The notes under the pieces: generated by a model
Seen by the model: the letters and a program-made list of their open reading frames with translations, nothing else
What the model was told of the DNA's origin: nothing
The model's database searches: none
Assembly (NCBI GenBank): GCA_008180335.1
Contig: VTEF01000003.1
Coordinates: 248,001-312,000 of the forward strand
From: Priestia megaterium
GTDB taxonomy: Bacteria; Bacillota; Bacilli; Bacillales; Bacillaceae_H
Direction of reading: 5' to 3'
Length of the DNA stretch: 64,000 nt
Program-made: the position numbers and the translations under genes
In this document: in pieces, positions 53,614 through 62,385 of the stretch
Layout: every line of letters begins with the position of its first letter
Numbering within the stretch: position 1 is the first letter of the stretch

Positions 53614-54993
53614 TCACTGAATCTTATATTTTTTTAATCTTCTTACAATGGTAGATTGACTTAACCCAAGCAGCTCTGCCATTTCATAAGTTGTTTGACA
53701 TTGCCTGTAAGCACGTAGCAGCATACTTTTCTCTACCTCTGCCAGAGCATCTTGCAGTGTTATCCCCCTTGCATTTAAGTTTTGCAGTGATGACCATTCC
53801 TCCGTTAGTGCCTTTTCTTTTGTCGCTAAGAAGGGAAAGTCATATTTATAAATTGTATTTTCTTCTGTGGTTAAAACTAAACGCTCAATCATATTTTCCA
53901 GCTCCCGCACATTTCCAGGCCAATTATAAGTTAATAGCATATCAACCGATTCTTTATGAAAAAATTTACTTGTCCCATATTTGTCATTGTATTTCTGCAG
54001 AATGTGATAAGCTAATTCTAAAATGTCTTCTTGCCTATCTCTTAAAGGCGGGATTTTAATTGGAATAACGTTTAAACGGTAAAACAAATCTGCACGAAAA
54101 GAACCGTCTTTCACCTTTTCTTCTAAATTTTGATTAGTTGCAACGATTAATCGAAAGTCAATTTTTTTACTGTGTTCACTTCCAATTCTAGTGATTGTTT
54201 TTTCTTGCAATACTTTTAATAATTTCACTTGCATTTCAAGAGGCAATTCAGCTACCTCATCTAAAAATAACGTGCCTTTGTTGGCTAACTCGAACTTTCC
54301 TGTTTTTCCTTTTGCACTAGCTCCTGTAAAAGCGCCAGCTTCGTATCCGAACATTTCCGATTCAAACAGACTGCTTGGTATCGCCCCACAATTTATTTCG
54401 ACAAACGGTTCATTTTTTCTGTTACTTTGTCTATGTATCGCACAGGCAAAGGCTGTTTTTCCTACGCCAGATTCTCCTAACATCACAACCGTTGCATCAC
54501 TGCTTGAGATCCTGTTAATTAACTTCCATACTTTTTTCATTGAATGACTTCGCATCACAATATCTCCCGCTTGCTGCTCGCGTAACTCTTCTATTTCTAA
54601 CTCATATTTTTTCATTTTAGCTTGCAATTGTTCATAGTCTTCTTGTAATCTTCTAAGCTCTGTTAAGTCATGAGAAAAGCTAATAACACGTACAATTTCA
54701 TTATTACTAAAAACAGGAATTCCAGTGGCCATTACCACCTTTCCTGTTTCTGTTTTCTGCATTAATTGAACTTGTTTTCGGCTTTTTAATACTGCAACCG
54801 TAACAGATGGCAAAAATATACCTTCCTCTTGCAATGCGTAAACAGACTTTCCAATTAACTCAGACACAGCATACCCATATATATCCTTGCAGTTTTGACT
54901 AACTCGTAATACGATGCCATGCTGGTCGGTAACTACAATATTATCGTGTGAAGCATGCAGTATCGCTTCTAGCTCCTGCTCTAAAATATTCAT
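53614..54993 (-). CDS. Sigma-54-dependent activator (RocR family)
   Basis: The 459-residue protein has an N-terminal PAS domain (about 1-110). The AAA+ domain follows (about 150-390) with GESGVGKTAFA (Walker A), EAGAFTGA (sigma-54 contact loop) and GTLFLDEVAELPLEMQ (Walker B). The Fis-type HTH is at the C-terminus (TYEMAELLGLSQSTIVRRLKKY). It is probably the activator of the agmatinase promoter, from which it is 250 bases away, on the same strand upstream. GGGGAG precedes the ATG at 54993. PAS ligand is unknown. Confidence 0.92.
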   Translation of the reverse strand: MNILEQELEAILHASHDNIVVTDQHGIVLRVSQNCKDIYGYAVSELIGKSVYALQEEGIFLPSVTVAVLKSRKQVQLMQKTETGKVVMATGIPVFSNNEIVRVISFSHDLTELRRLQEDYEQLQAKMKKYELEIEELREQQAGDIVMRSHSMKKVWKLINRISSSDATVVMLGESGVGKTAFACAIHRQSNRKNEPFVEINCGAIPSSLFESEMFGYEAGAFTGASAKGKTGKFELANKGTLFLDEVAELPLEMQVKLLKVLQEKTITRIGSEHSKKIDFRLIVATNQNLEEKVKDGSFRADLFYRLNVIPIKIPPLRDRQEDILELAYHILQKYNDKYGTSKFFHKESVDMLLTYNWPGNVRELENMIERLVLTTEENTIYKYDFPFLATKEKALTEEWSSLQNLNARGITLQDALAEVEKSMLLRAYRQCQTTYEMAELLGLSQSTIVRRLKKYKIQ

Positions 54994-55040
54994 CATTTCT
55001 CCCCATTCCTCATCTATCTAATTCCTTCATACAGCTATGT

Positions 55041-55070
55041 AAAAAGCTCATTAGTTTTTAATGAGCTTTT
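55041..55070 (-). terminator. Terminator of recQ
   Basis: AAAAGCTCATTA pairs with TAATGAGCTTTT around a 5-base loop, 44 bases after recQ. Confidence 0.75.
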
Positions 55071-55113
55071 CTTATCCAATAATTCTTTTATTCTTCAGTA
55101 AGTTTCTTAATCG

Positions 55114-57255
55114 TTACACTTTTTGAGAACCCTCAAGAAACAAAACGATTTTAATCATGAAATACGTAATGTCACTTGGCAACTGTTCTTTAATTGGTTT
55201 TAGCTTCTCATTCCCGACTAGCTTTACAGCTTCGATGATTTTTTCTTGCTGCTCATCAGTCATAAATGCAGACCAATCTATTTCCATCCCTTCTTCTGCA
55301 CAGCGGAAAAGATGGTTTTCAATTGTCTGGATGCTTAACTCTCTTTCTGTTGCTACTTCTTGAATTGTTAGGCCTTCCTTCATTAATTGATAGGATACAG
55401 CGTGAGACCCTTCTTTTGATGTGCTTTTTGACTTAGCTTTTTTCGCTGATTCGATTTCAATTACTTGGCGCTTTCGATTTGGATTTTTCATACAGAACTC
55501 ATCAATTGCTTGAATAAATTGCTCACCATATCTCTCTTGCTTTTGCTGGCCTACTCCTTTTACTGTTGCAAATTGCTCTATTGTGACTGGTAGCTTGGCA
55601 CACATATCACGAAGTGTGTCATCCGAGAAAATAACGAACGGTGGAACATTTTCGAACTCAGCTATTTCTTTTCTTACAATCCGTAAATGATTAAATAATT
55701 CATCATCTTGAACAAGCTGTTTTGTTGCAATTTGTTCTTTTCTCATAACGTGTTCTTCTCCTAAAAGAACCGCTTTTCCTTTTGCTGCTACAGATAAAGT
55801 CGGAAACGACCCTTGGCCAACTAAAATATATTGTTCTGAAATAAGGAACTCAATAAAATCACTAACTTCTTTTACAGACTGGTTACTCATTACTCCATAA
55901 GTAGATAATTGATCAAAATGAAAATCCATTACTTTTTTATTCTTTGAACCTGTCAATACTTGAGCAATCATCATCTTTCCAAATCGTTCCCCCATCCGAA
56001 TCATACAAGACAGTACCTTTTGTGTCTCTACAGTAACATCGACTTCAGCTCGGTCATCTGTACAATTACTGCAACGTCCACATGGAGGAGCGTCTATTTC
56101 ACCAAAGTAATGCAAAACAAAAGCTTGTAAACACCCTTCTGTATGACAATAATTGACCATACTCTGCAGTTTTTCTAAGTCTTGTACTTGCTTAGCTGCA
56201 TTAAACGTTGTTTGCTCTATTAAATACCGCTGCACGCGAATATCTTGCGGTGAATATAAAACCATACACTCACTAGGCAGCCCGTCACGCCCCGCACGGC
56301 CTGCTTCTTGATAATAGCTTTCCATATTTTTAGGAAGTTGATAATGAATAACATAGCGAATATTTGATTTATCAATGCCCATCCCAAATGCTGACGTCGC
56401 CACCATAACCGTTACATCATCTTGTAAAAACCGGTTCTGTTCACGATCACGGCTTTGCGCACTCATGCCTGCATGATACTTCGAGACTCGCAGACCTAAC
56501 TTTTCTAAACGCGCATGCAATTGATCTACTTCTTGGCGAGTTGCTGCATAAATAATTCCTGCTTCTCGCTCATTCTTTTGAACATAACTATCAATATACG
56601 CTAAGCGATCTTGCCCCTTAATAACTGAAAATGATAGATTTTTTCGTTCAAAGCCAGTCATTACCGTGTGTGCCTCGTTAATGTTTAACGCTTGACATAT
56701 ATCTTCACGAACTTGAGGAGTAGCTGTGGCTGTTAATCCAACTACAATCGGGTTTGTTGAAAGCTGCTGTATTAGCTGACTAATTCGCAAGTAACTCGGC
56801 CTAAAATCATGTCCCCATTGTGAAATACAGTGTGCTTCGTCAACTGCAACTAGCGGAATTGGCAGCGACTGCAGCTGCTCAAGAAAAAAAGGTGATTCCA
56901 AACGTTCAGGGGCTACGTATAAAAGCTTGTATGCACCTAAAGATACTTCTTCTAGACGTTCCTGAACTTCTGTTTGTGTTAAAGCACTGTTAATATATGT
57001 TGCGGGAATCCCTACTGCATTTAGTGCATCTACTTGATCTTTCATCAAAGAAATAAGTGGTGAAATAACAAGCGTAGTTCCTTCTAAAAGCAAGGCTGGA
57101 ATTTGATAACAGAGTGATTTCCCCCCGCCGGTAGGCATAATACATGCTGTATTATCTCCATCTAAAATGTGACGAATCGTTTCTTCTTGTCCTCTGCGAA
57201 ATGATTCATAGCCAAAATATGATTGTAAATGCATTAAAGCTTGCTCAAATAACAA
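55114..57255 (-). CDS. recQ: ATP-dependent DNA helicase RecQ
   Basis: This 713-residue 3'-5' helicase has MPTGGGKSLCYQIPAL (Walker A), VDEAHCISQWGHDFRPSY (DEAH and aromatic-rich loop), GLTATAT and QEAGRAGRDGLPS. The RecQ zinc site (C...CGRCSNCTD), winged helix, HRDC domain (about 520-600) and a C-terminal HTH-like segment follow. It acts in recombination and stalled-fork repair. The start is TTG, eight bases after AAGGAGG. Confidence 0.95.
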   Translation of the reverse strand: MLFEQALMHLQSYFGYESFRRGQEETIRHILDGDNTACIMPTGGGKSLCYQIPALLLEGTTLVISPLISLMKDQVDALNAVGIPATYINSALTQTEVQERLEEVSLGAYKLLYVAPERLESPFFLEQLQSLPIPLVAVDEAHCISQWGHDFRPSYLRISQLIQQLSTNPIVVGLTATATPQVREDICQALNINEAHTVMTGFERKNLSFSVIKGQDRLAYIDSYVQKNEREAGIIYAATRQEVDQLHARLEKLGLRVSKYHAGMSAQSRDREQNRFLQDDVTVMVATSAFGMGIDKSNIRYVIHYQLPKNMESYYQEAGRAGRDGLPSECMVLYSPQDIRVQRYLIEQTTFNAAKQVQDLEKLQSMVNYCHTEGCLQAFVLHYFGEIDAPPCGRCSNCTDDRAEVDVTVETQKVLSCMIRMGERFGKMMIAQVLTGSKNKKVMDFHFDQLSTYGVMSNQSVKEVSDFIEFLISEQYILVGQGSFPTLSVAAKGKAVLLGEEHVMRKEQIATKQLVQDDELFNHLRIVRKEIAEFENVPPFVIFSDDTLRDMCAKLPVTIEQFATVKGVGQQKQERYGEQFIQAIDEFCMKNPNRKRQVIEIESAKKAKSKSTSKEGSHAVSYQLMKEGLTIQEVATERELSIQTIENHLFRCAEEGMEIDWSAFMTDEQQEKIIEAVKLVGNEKLKPIKEQLPSDITYFMIKIVLFLEGSQKV

Positions 57256-57657
57256 ATTGAAATCCTCCTTAAATGCGTGAAATAATTGTTGGAGAGTAAA
57301 ACGGGGCTGGATTGTAACTAAAAGACTGACTTCATTTTATCAAAAATACACAAAAATTTATAGAGTATGCAACCATTCAACCACCAGTTAGTCTGTTCTA
57401 TTAAGATGATGTACTTTTATCAGCCGGTAGCAAGGATTAGTACTACGAGCACTGAGCAAAATCTTCATCTATATCCTTTCAGCTCTATTATCAAACTTAG
57501 AAGTAGGTTGTATGTTTAGAATGAACGAACCGCTGGTTATAAAGAACACTCGGATGCCATTGATAATTATCGTACCCCTCCTCTTTATTGAAAGGGATTA
57601 TTCATCGTGATCGCTGGTTATACTAATAGGTAAATGAAATACAAAGGAAGGTTTTTT
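57256..57657. other. 400-bp intergenic region
   Basis: It lies between divergent recQ and the DUF3231 gene. A TATACT hexamer near 57617 could be a -10. I see nothing else. Confidence 0.4.
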
Positions 57658-58203
57658 ATGATTAACGTTATAGAATCATTACTTACGTATTAAAAAACAA
57701 ATTATGACGACGAATTATCGCCCTTACACATTGGTGAAGCAATGGGTTGTTGGCTTTATTTTACTGCACTTGCTGAAGAAATTCCTGCTCTAGAAACTTC
57801 ACTTCATACAACGAAAAATAATGGTCTCTTAAAACTGATAAATGAGTCAAAGGATTTAGCAGAATCCCAGCTTATTACTCTCAAAAGGTTTATGACTAAA
57901 GAAGGCATTCCTTTCTCAGACATTCCAGCACCCAAACCAGAATCAGACCCTAACAGCATCCCTGCCGGAGTAAAAGCAACAGATTCGGAAATTGCTAATT
58001 TAATTTCAGCTAAAGTCGCGGCAAATATTGTTATGTGCAGCACAAATATAAGCCAATCTATTCGAAATGACGTTGGGACGATGTGGCTAAAAATGCATAC
58101 AGAAAAAGTTCTTTTTGGAATTAAAGTAAAAAAATTGCTCGAAGATAACGGCTGGCTGAAACACCCCCCTGCTTATTTTCCTCCTGGAACACCAAGTAAA
58201 TAA
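57658..58203 (+). pseudogene. DUF3231-family gene with in-frame TAA at codon 12
   Basis: AAGGAAGG precedes ATG at 57658, giving MINVIESLLTY, then TAA (57691-57693), then the same frame resumes KTNYDDELSPLHIGEAMGCWLYFTALAEE. The later part fits short DUF3231 proteins (about 170 residues, helical, ferritin-like; two-helix repeats) to its end at 58203. The 181 codons otherwise match the family's short form. A rescue start at ATG 57742 has only GGTGAA before it. Function of DUF3231 is unknown; it is common in spore formers. Confidence 0.75.
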
Positions 58204-58412
58204 TTTTATGAGATTTGCCCCTGTTATTTTTCAGCTAACACCCTGCCTCTCCTTTTTAATTAAGCCTATTCAATTTTTTTCATAAAGAAATGTTTTAGAT
58301 TTGTAAATAACGTCTATATACAAACCAAGAGAACAAGTCAACAACTTGTTACTCTTAAGTTTAAATCATGATAAAGAAAAGCATTTTAGATTAAATGAGG
58401 AGGGTTTTGAAA

Positions 58413-58739
58413 ATGGTAAATGTAAAAGTAGTTGAAAATGGTGTTCAAGCGAAAGCAACAATTGAGCAATTTTTACGAGAAGGCTTTACAAAAGACGAGG
58501 TTTACTTATTAGCCCATCATCAAGATCGCTCTGAACATTTAACAGAATTAACTGATACGAATAATATTGGTGTATCTGAACAAGGTGTGTTTGATTCAAT
58601 GGCAAATGTTTTCCGCTCTCGCGGAGATGAGCTTCGCTCTAAAATGGAATCTCTTGGTTTGTCCACACCGGAAGCAGAGCAGTATGAAGAAGAATTAGAT
58701 CGTGGCCGTGTAGTTATAGTCGCAAGTAAAATCGCCTAA
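58413..58739 (+). CDS. YflT-domain general stress protein
   Basis: The ~108-residue protein has a ferredoxin-like YflT/general-stress-17M domain: VVENGVQAKATIEQFLREGFTKDEVYLLAHH, then GRVVIVASKIA at the end. In B. subtilis such proteins belong to the sigma-B regulon. No sigma-B match was found here. ATG at 58413 has GAGGAGGG; the upstream in-frame ATG at 58395 overlaps it. A terminator follows. Confidence 0.85.
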   Translation: MVNVKVVENGVQAKATIEQFLREGFTKDEVYLLAHHQDRSEHLTELTDTNNIGVSEQGVFDSMANVFRSRGDELRSKMESLGLSTPEAEQYEEELDRGRVVIVASKIA

Positions 58740-58767
58740 AAAGAAGCTCCTTCGGGAGCTTCTTTTT
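58738..58767 (+). terminator. Terminator of the YflT gene
   Basis: AAAAGAAGCTCC pairs with GGAGCTTCTTTT around a TTC loop, just after the stop. Confidence 0.85.
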
Positions 58768-58922
58768 ATGAGAAAATAATTAACCCTAGTAAAATTTCTA
58801 TGTTTACAAATAATTGTTCAAGTTATCTGATAATTCCTTTTCATTTATTCCATAATACGTGTATAACTTTAAAAGTGAGATAAAACAACTCATAATTTTT
58901 CTATGTGACCATATATCTATGT

Positions 58923-59612
58923 TTACGATTTTATAACAATCTTTTTATGATAAATCCTTTTGGATGAAAAATCATATTCATAAACAGCTCCTTCAGCCAA
59001 CTCTAGACAGCTCAACTTTCCATTTGGCACAACCTGCGCTCCCAAATCGATTGCGATTCGCGCTCCATCAAACGTTACTTGTTTAACTGGGGTATGTCCA
59101 TGAACAATAATCTTCCCGCACGTTTCACCCAATAACACTTCCGCAGGGATACGATAAAATTCTTTTTTGGGGAGCCATAAGTTATCTCGATTTCCTTTCG
59201 CCGTTTCAAATGGAAGCCTAAAGCCTGCATGAGCAAAAATACAACGTTCATCTTCATAAATTAACGGTAAATTTCGGATCCACGCTACAGCTTCAGCTAC
59301 ACCGTACTTGCCAAAAGCGTTGTTAATGGTTGCGGCTGATCTTGCCCCTTCAAATTGTGACCACATTGGGTGTTTGCCATCGATATACCAAAGCATCATC
59401 TCTTCATGGTTTCCGATTGTGACATGAACTGTCTCATAATGTTCATGCAAGTACTTTATTTCTCTAAGGACTTCTCCACTTAAAGGTCCCCTATTAATCA
59501 TATCACCGGCAACGACAAGCTCATCTTCGTTCGGATTAAATTTTACATACTCAAACAGCTTCATCATCTCATTATAACTTCCATGAATATCACTCATGAC
59601 GAATTTTCTCAT
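58923..59612 (-). CDS. Calcineurin-type metallophosphoesterase (PrpE/ApaH-like)
   Basis: This 229-residue protein shows the phosphoprotein-phosphatase motifs MSDIHGSYNEM, GDMINRG, GNHEEMM, FAHAGFR and VHGHTPV in order. Such proteins are Ser/Thr phosphatases or Ap4A hydrolases. It is cytoplasmic. GAGG precedes the ATG. It is not clustered. Confidence 0.9.
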   Translation of the reverse strand: MRKFVMSDIHGSYNEMMKLFEYVKFNPNEDELVVAGDMINRGPLSGEVLREIKYLHEHYETVHVTIGNHEEMMLWYIDGKHPMWSQFEGARSAATINNAFGKYGVAEAVAWIRNLPLIYEDERCIFAHAGFRLPFETAKGNRDNLWLPKKEFYRIPAEVLLGETCGKIIVHGHTPVKQVTFDGARIAIDLGAQVVPNGKLSCLELAEGAVYEYDFSSKRIYHKKIVIKS

Positions 59613-59755
59613 ATTTTAAACCTCTTCACCTTTAATCACATTGGATTATATCATAGTTATTCAGACAATTAACAACCTACACTATAACCACTCCATTATT
59701 ATTAAATGTACAGTTACGTATATAGAGTCAGCCACTTACAAAAGTTCATACACAT

Positions 59756-59794
59756 AAAAAAGAGCAAGTCCATATGTTAGACTTGCTCTCTTTT
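59756..59794 (-). terminator. Terminator of the AgcS gene
   Basis: AAAAGAGCAAGTC pairs with GACTTGCTCTCTTTT around a ~9-base loop. Confidence 0.8.
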
Positions 59795-59804
59795 CATTTA
59801 TCTT

Positions 59805-61229
59805 TTATGAAAAATCTTTCTTTGTACCTTTTTCTTTCGCTTCCCAACACTCAGCATTTTTTAATCCTTTGATAGATTCAGCATGGAATACAGGATTTTT
59901 ACCTGCTTTGCGCTGTTCTCTGTAATCGTTCAATACTGCAAAGGCAATTTTACCTAGTAAAACGATTACAACGATATTTAATAATGCCATTAATCCCATT
60001 GTAAAGTCTGCCATCTCCCATACAAGGCCAAAACTAGCAACAGATCCGAAGTATACCATTCCAACAACTGCTGCACGATAGATGAACATAAAAGCTTTAT
60101 TTGTTTTAATAAATTCGATATTCGTTTCACCGTAATAGTAGTTCCCCACAATCGAACTAAAAGCAAACAAGAAGATTGTAATAGCTAAGAAACCATTTGC
60201 CCAAGAACCAATATGCACCGATAAAGCTAATTGAGTTAGTTCAATGCCTTCTTTACCTGATGTATATTCTCCTGATAACAGAACGATGAATGCTGTAGCA
60301 CTACAAACAATTAATGTGTCAAAAAATACGCCAAATGATTGAATTAAACCTTGTTTCGCCGGGTGACTTACATTTGCTGTTGCAGCTGCGTTTGGCGCAC
60401 TACCCATACCTGCTTCATTGGAGAATAATCCACGTTTAATTCCCATCATCATCGCAGCACCGATTCCGCCGCCAACTGCTTGTTCTAAACCAAATGCACT
60501 TTTAACAATCAAAGCGAAAACAGCTGGTAATTCTGAAATATTCATAACTACTACAGCCACAGCCATTACTAGATAAATCGCTGCCATGACCGGAACAATT
60601 GTTCCAGAAACTTTTGCTACACTTTTAACCCCACCGAAGATAATGATTGCTGTTGCTATTGCAAGAATAATACCAATTACTTTTGTGTTAATCCCAAATG
60701 CATTTTGCGTAGCTAATGCAATTGTATTTGATTGAACAGAGTTGAATACTAAACCAAAACAGAATGTAATTAAAATTGCAAAAATTACACCTAACCATCT
60801 TGCATTTAGTGCCTTTTCCATGTAATAAGCAGGACCGCCTCTATATCTGGATCCATCTTTTATTTTATATACTTGCGCTAATGTACTTTCAATAAATGCT
60901 GTTGCAGAACCTAAAAGAGCAATAAGCCACATCCAAAATACAGCACCAGGACCACCTAATGCAATAGCTGTTGCAACACCTGCTACGTTACCTGTTCCTA
61001 CACGAGAAGCAGTACTGATAAAGAAAGCTTGTAAGCCGGATACTGAGTCTTTGCTATCAGTTGATTCATCTTTTTCGCCTAATAAGCGAAACATTTCTCC
61101 AAAGTTTCTAAATTGAACAAACTTTGTTCGAATAGTGAAGTAAATACCTGCTGCGATTAATAATCCAATAAGAATATACGACCACATCCAAGTATTCCCT
61201 GTCGAAATAATACTTTTTAAAATCTCCAT
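59805..61229 (-). CDS. AgcS-family alanine/glycine:cation symporter
   Basis: About eleven helices span this 474-residue protein. AgcS signatures are FISTASRVGTGNVAGVATAIALGGPGAVFWMW (near residue 75), GPAYYMEKAL and MGIKRGLFSNEAGMGSAPNAAATA (near 290). It imports alanine or glycine with sodium or protons. ATG at 61229 has AAAGGAGA at proper spacing. A 17-base dyad lies upstream. Confidence 0.9.
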   Translation of the reverse strand: MEILKSIISTGNTWMWSYILIGLLIAAGIYFTIRTKFVQFRNFGEMFRLLGEKDESTDSKDSVSGLQAFFISTASRVGTGNVAGVATAIALGGPGAVFWMWLIALLGSATAFIESTLAQVYKIKDGSRYRGGPAYYMEKALNARWLGVIFAILITFCFGLVFNSVQSNTIALATQNAFGINTKVIGIILAIATAIIIFGGVKSVAKVSGTIVPVMAAIYLVMAVAVVVMNISELPAVFALIVKSAFGLEQAVGGGIGAAMMMGIKRGLFSNEAGMGSAPNAAATANVSHPAKQGLIQSFGVFFDTLIVCSATAFIVLLSGEYTSGKEGIELTQLALSVHIGSWANGFLAITIFLFAFSSIVGNYYYGETNIEFIKTNKAFMFIYRAAVVGMVYFGSVASFGLVWEMADFTMGLMALLNIVVIVLLGKIAFAVLNDYREQRKAGKNPVFHAESIKGLKNAECWEAKEKGTKKDFS

Positions 61230-61294
61230 TTTTGTTCTCCTTTTCCCATAAATTATTACTATACTTATATATTTAACCACAAAACGATTAATAA

Positions 61295-61311
61295 TGTAAG
61301 AATTTCTTACA
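61295..61311 (-). promoter_or_regulatory. 17-bp perfect dyad upstream of the AgcS gene
   Basis: TGTAAGAA-T-TTCTTACA lies 66-82 bases before the start codon. It is a good candidate operator; the regulator is unknown. Confidence 0.5.
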
Positions 61312-61681
61312 TGGAATTTTATAGATGATGAAATTTTATGACAAAAAAGAAGGAAAATAAAAAGACTTCCCTTAAAAAACCTAATTTCAAAAAATCCTGT
61401 AAACAGAAATAAAAAAACATCACTTGTTCATGCCTACCATGTTGTACCTAAAATAAGCAGTATTATACCACCATATTAATCCATTATCTTGATATATTTA
61501 CTTTTTGGAGATTTTAACGCTCTGTTTTCTGTTATGTATGAATATTTCTGCTAATTAACGAGGTTAACCATTACTCGATACTTTCTAACAGCCTCTTTAG
61601 AATTCATACTTTTTTTCAGCTACGATCTATTTCTTAACGATTTTACATCTTAGACTGCCTTTTATATTTAGTCTAGGAAAT
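61312..61681. other. 370-bp intergenic region
   Basis: It holds the region between the AgcS operator and the small-protein terminator. No gene or repeat is clear. Confidence 0.4.
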
Positions 61682-61713
61682 AAAAAAAGGTCACTGCTAA
61701 TGCAGTACCTTTA
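61682..61713 (-). terminator. Terminator of the 81-residue small protein gene
   Basis: AAAGGT and ACTGC arms pair with GCAGT and ACCTTT; on the minus strand a T-run follows. Confidence 0.7.
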
Positions 61714-61718
61714 AAGCG

Positions 61719-61964
61719 CTATTTATTTAAAATTGACCTTGATGGTACTGCCGCTCTTCTATATTCTTGAATCGAAAAATAGGTTAGAGTTTCTAGTTTA
61801 ACAGCTACTTTCACCCTTCTTTTGCTACTTAACACTTCTTTGAATTCGTACCAACCTTCATGACTTGAAATTTCTTGCTTTAAAGCCTCTTCACTCTCTG
61901 ATTGAATAATAACAATTTTCGAACTCCCCCCAATAAAGTGAAATTCAACTCGGTACTCCTTCAT
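61719..61964 (-). CDS. Small hypothetical protein
   Basis: This 81-residue protein is soluble, with alternating beta-type stretches (YRVEFHFIG; KIVIIQSESEEALKQEISSHEG; VKVAVKLETLTYF). AAGGAGGTG precedes the ATG at 61964. I recognise no family. A terminator follows. Confidence 0.65.
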   Translation of the reverse strand: MKEYRVEFHFIGGSSKIVIIQSESEEALKQEISSHEGWYEFKEVLSSKRRVKVAVKLETLTYFSIQEYRRAAVPSRSILNK

Positions 61965-62006
61965 ACCTTTCACCTCCTTGCCCATTAATACGACAAGATG
62001 TGGCAA

Positions 62007-62385
62007 AATCCCTTCTTTTGTAACATTTTTCAGTTCTAATCACTTCATTCTCTAAAACCCGCAGTACTTTATTTGCTTAGACTGCTCTCGAAAAGCTGCT
62101 ACCATAAACAGCAACTGCATTCTATGAATCCGATTGACAAAGAAACATGTGTATACATTCATTAATCCTGCTTCAATTCCTAAGAAAAGAGTACCTCTAA
62201 AAAGAGGTACTCCATAAAAGATTAATGGTGATGATACAATTCTGTCAGCTAAACAGTGTAACGCTGACCAGTCATAGTATGTGCACGGTCATTAAATTTA
62301 TTCTTGCTAATTTTAACAGCTACATCACTAGAGTTATTAATTGTTTAGTTACTCAGTAACGTTTTCACTAATTAATGAACTTATG
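62007..62385. other. 380-bp intergenic region
   Basis: It contains the hairpin at 62184-62212 and otherwise no gene, RNA or clear promoter for the small gene downstream. Confidence 0.4.
62184..62212 (-). terminator. Terminator downstream of the NADH oxidase gene
   Basis: GAGTACCTCT pairs perfectly with AGAGGTACTC around a 4-base loop; minus-strand sequence continues TTTTC. It is about 175 bases after the gene. Confidence 0.7.

Noticed and set aside
58300-58412. Sigma-B promoter for the YflT gene
   Set aside because: A GTTTAA is present near 58360, but no GGGTAT-like element follows at 12-15 bases.
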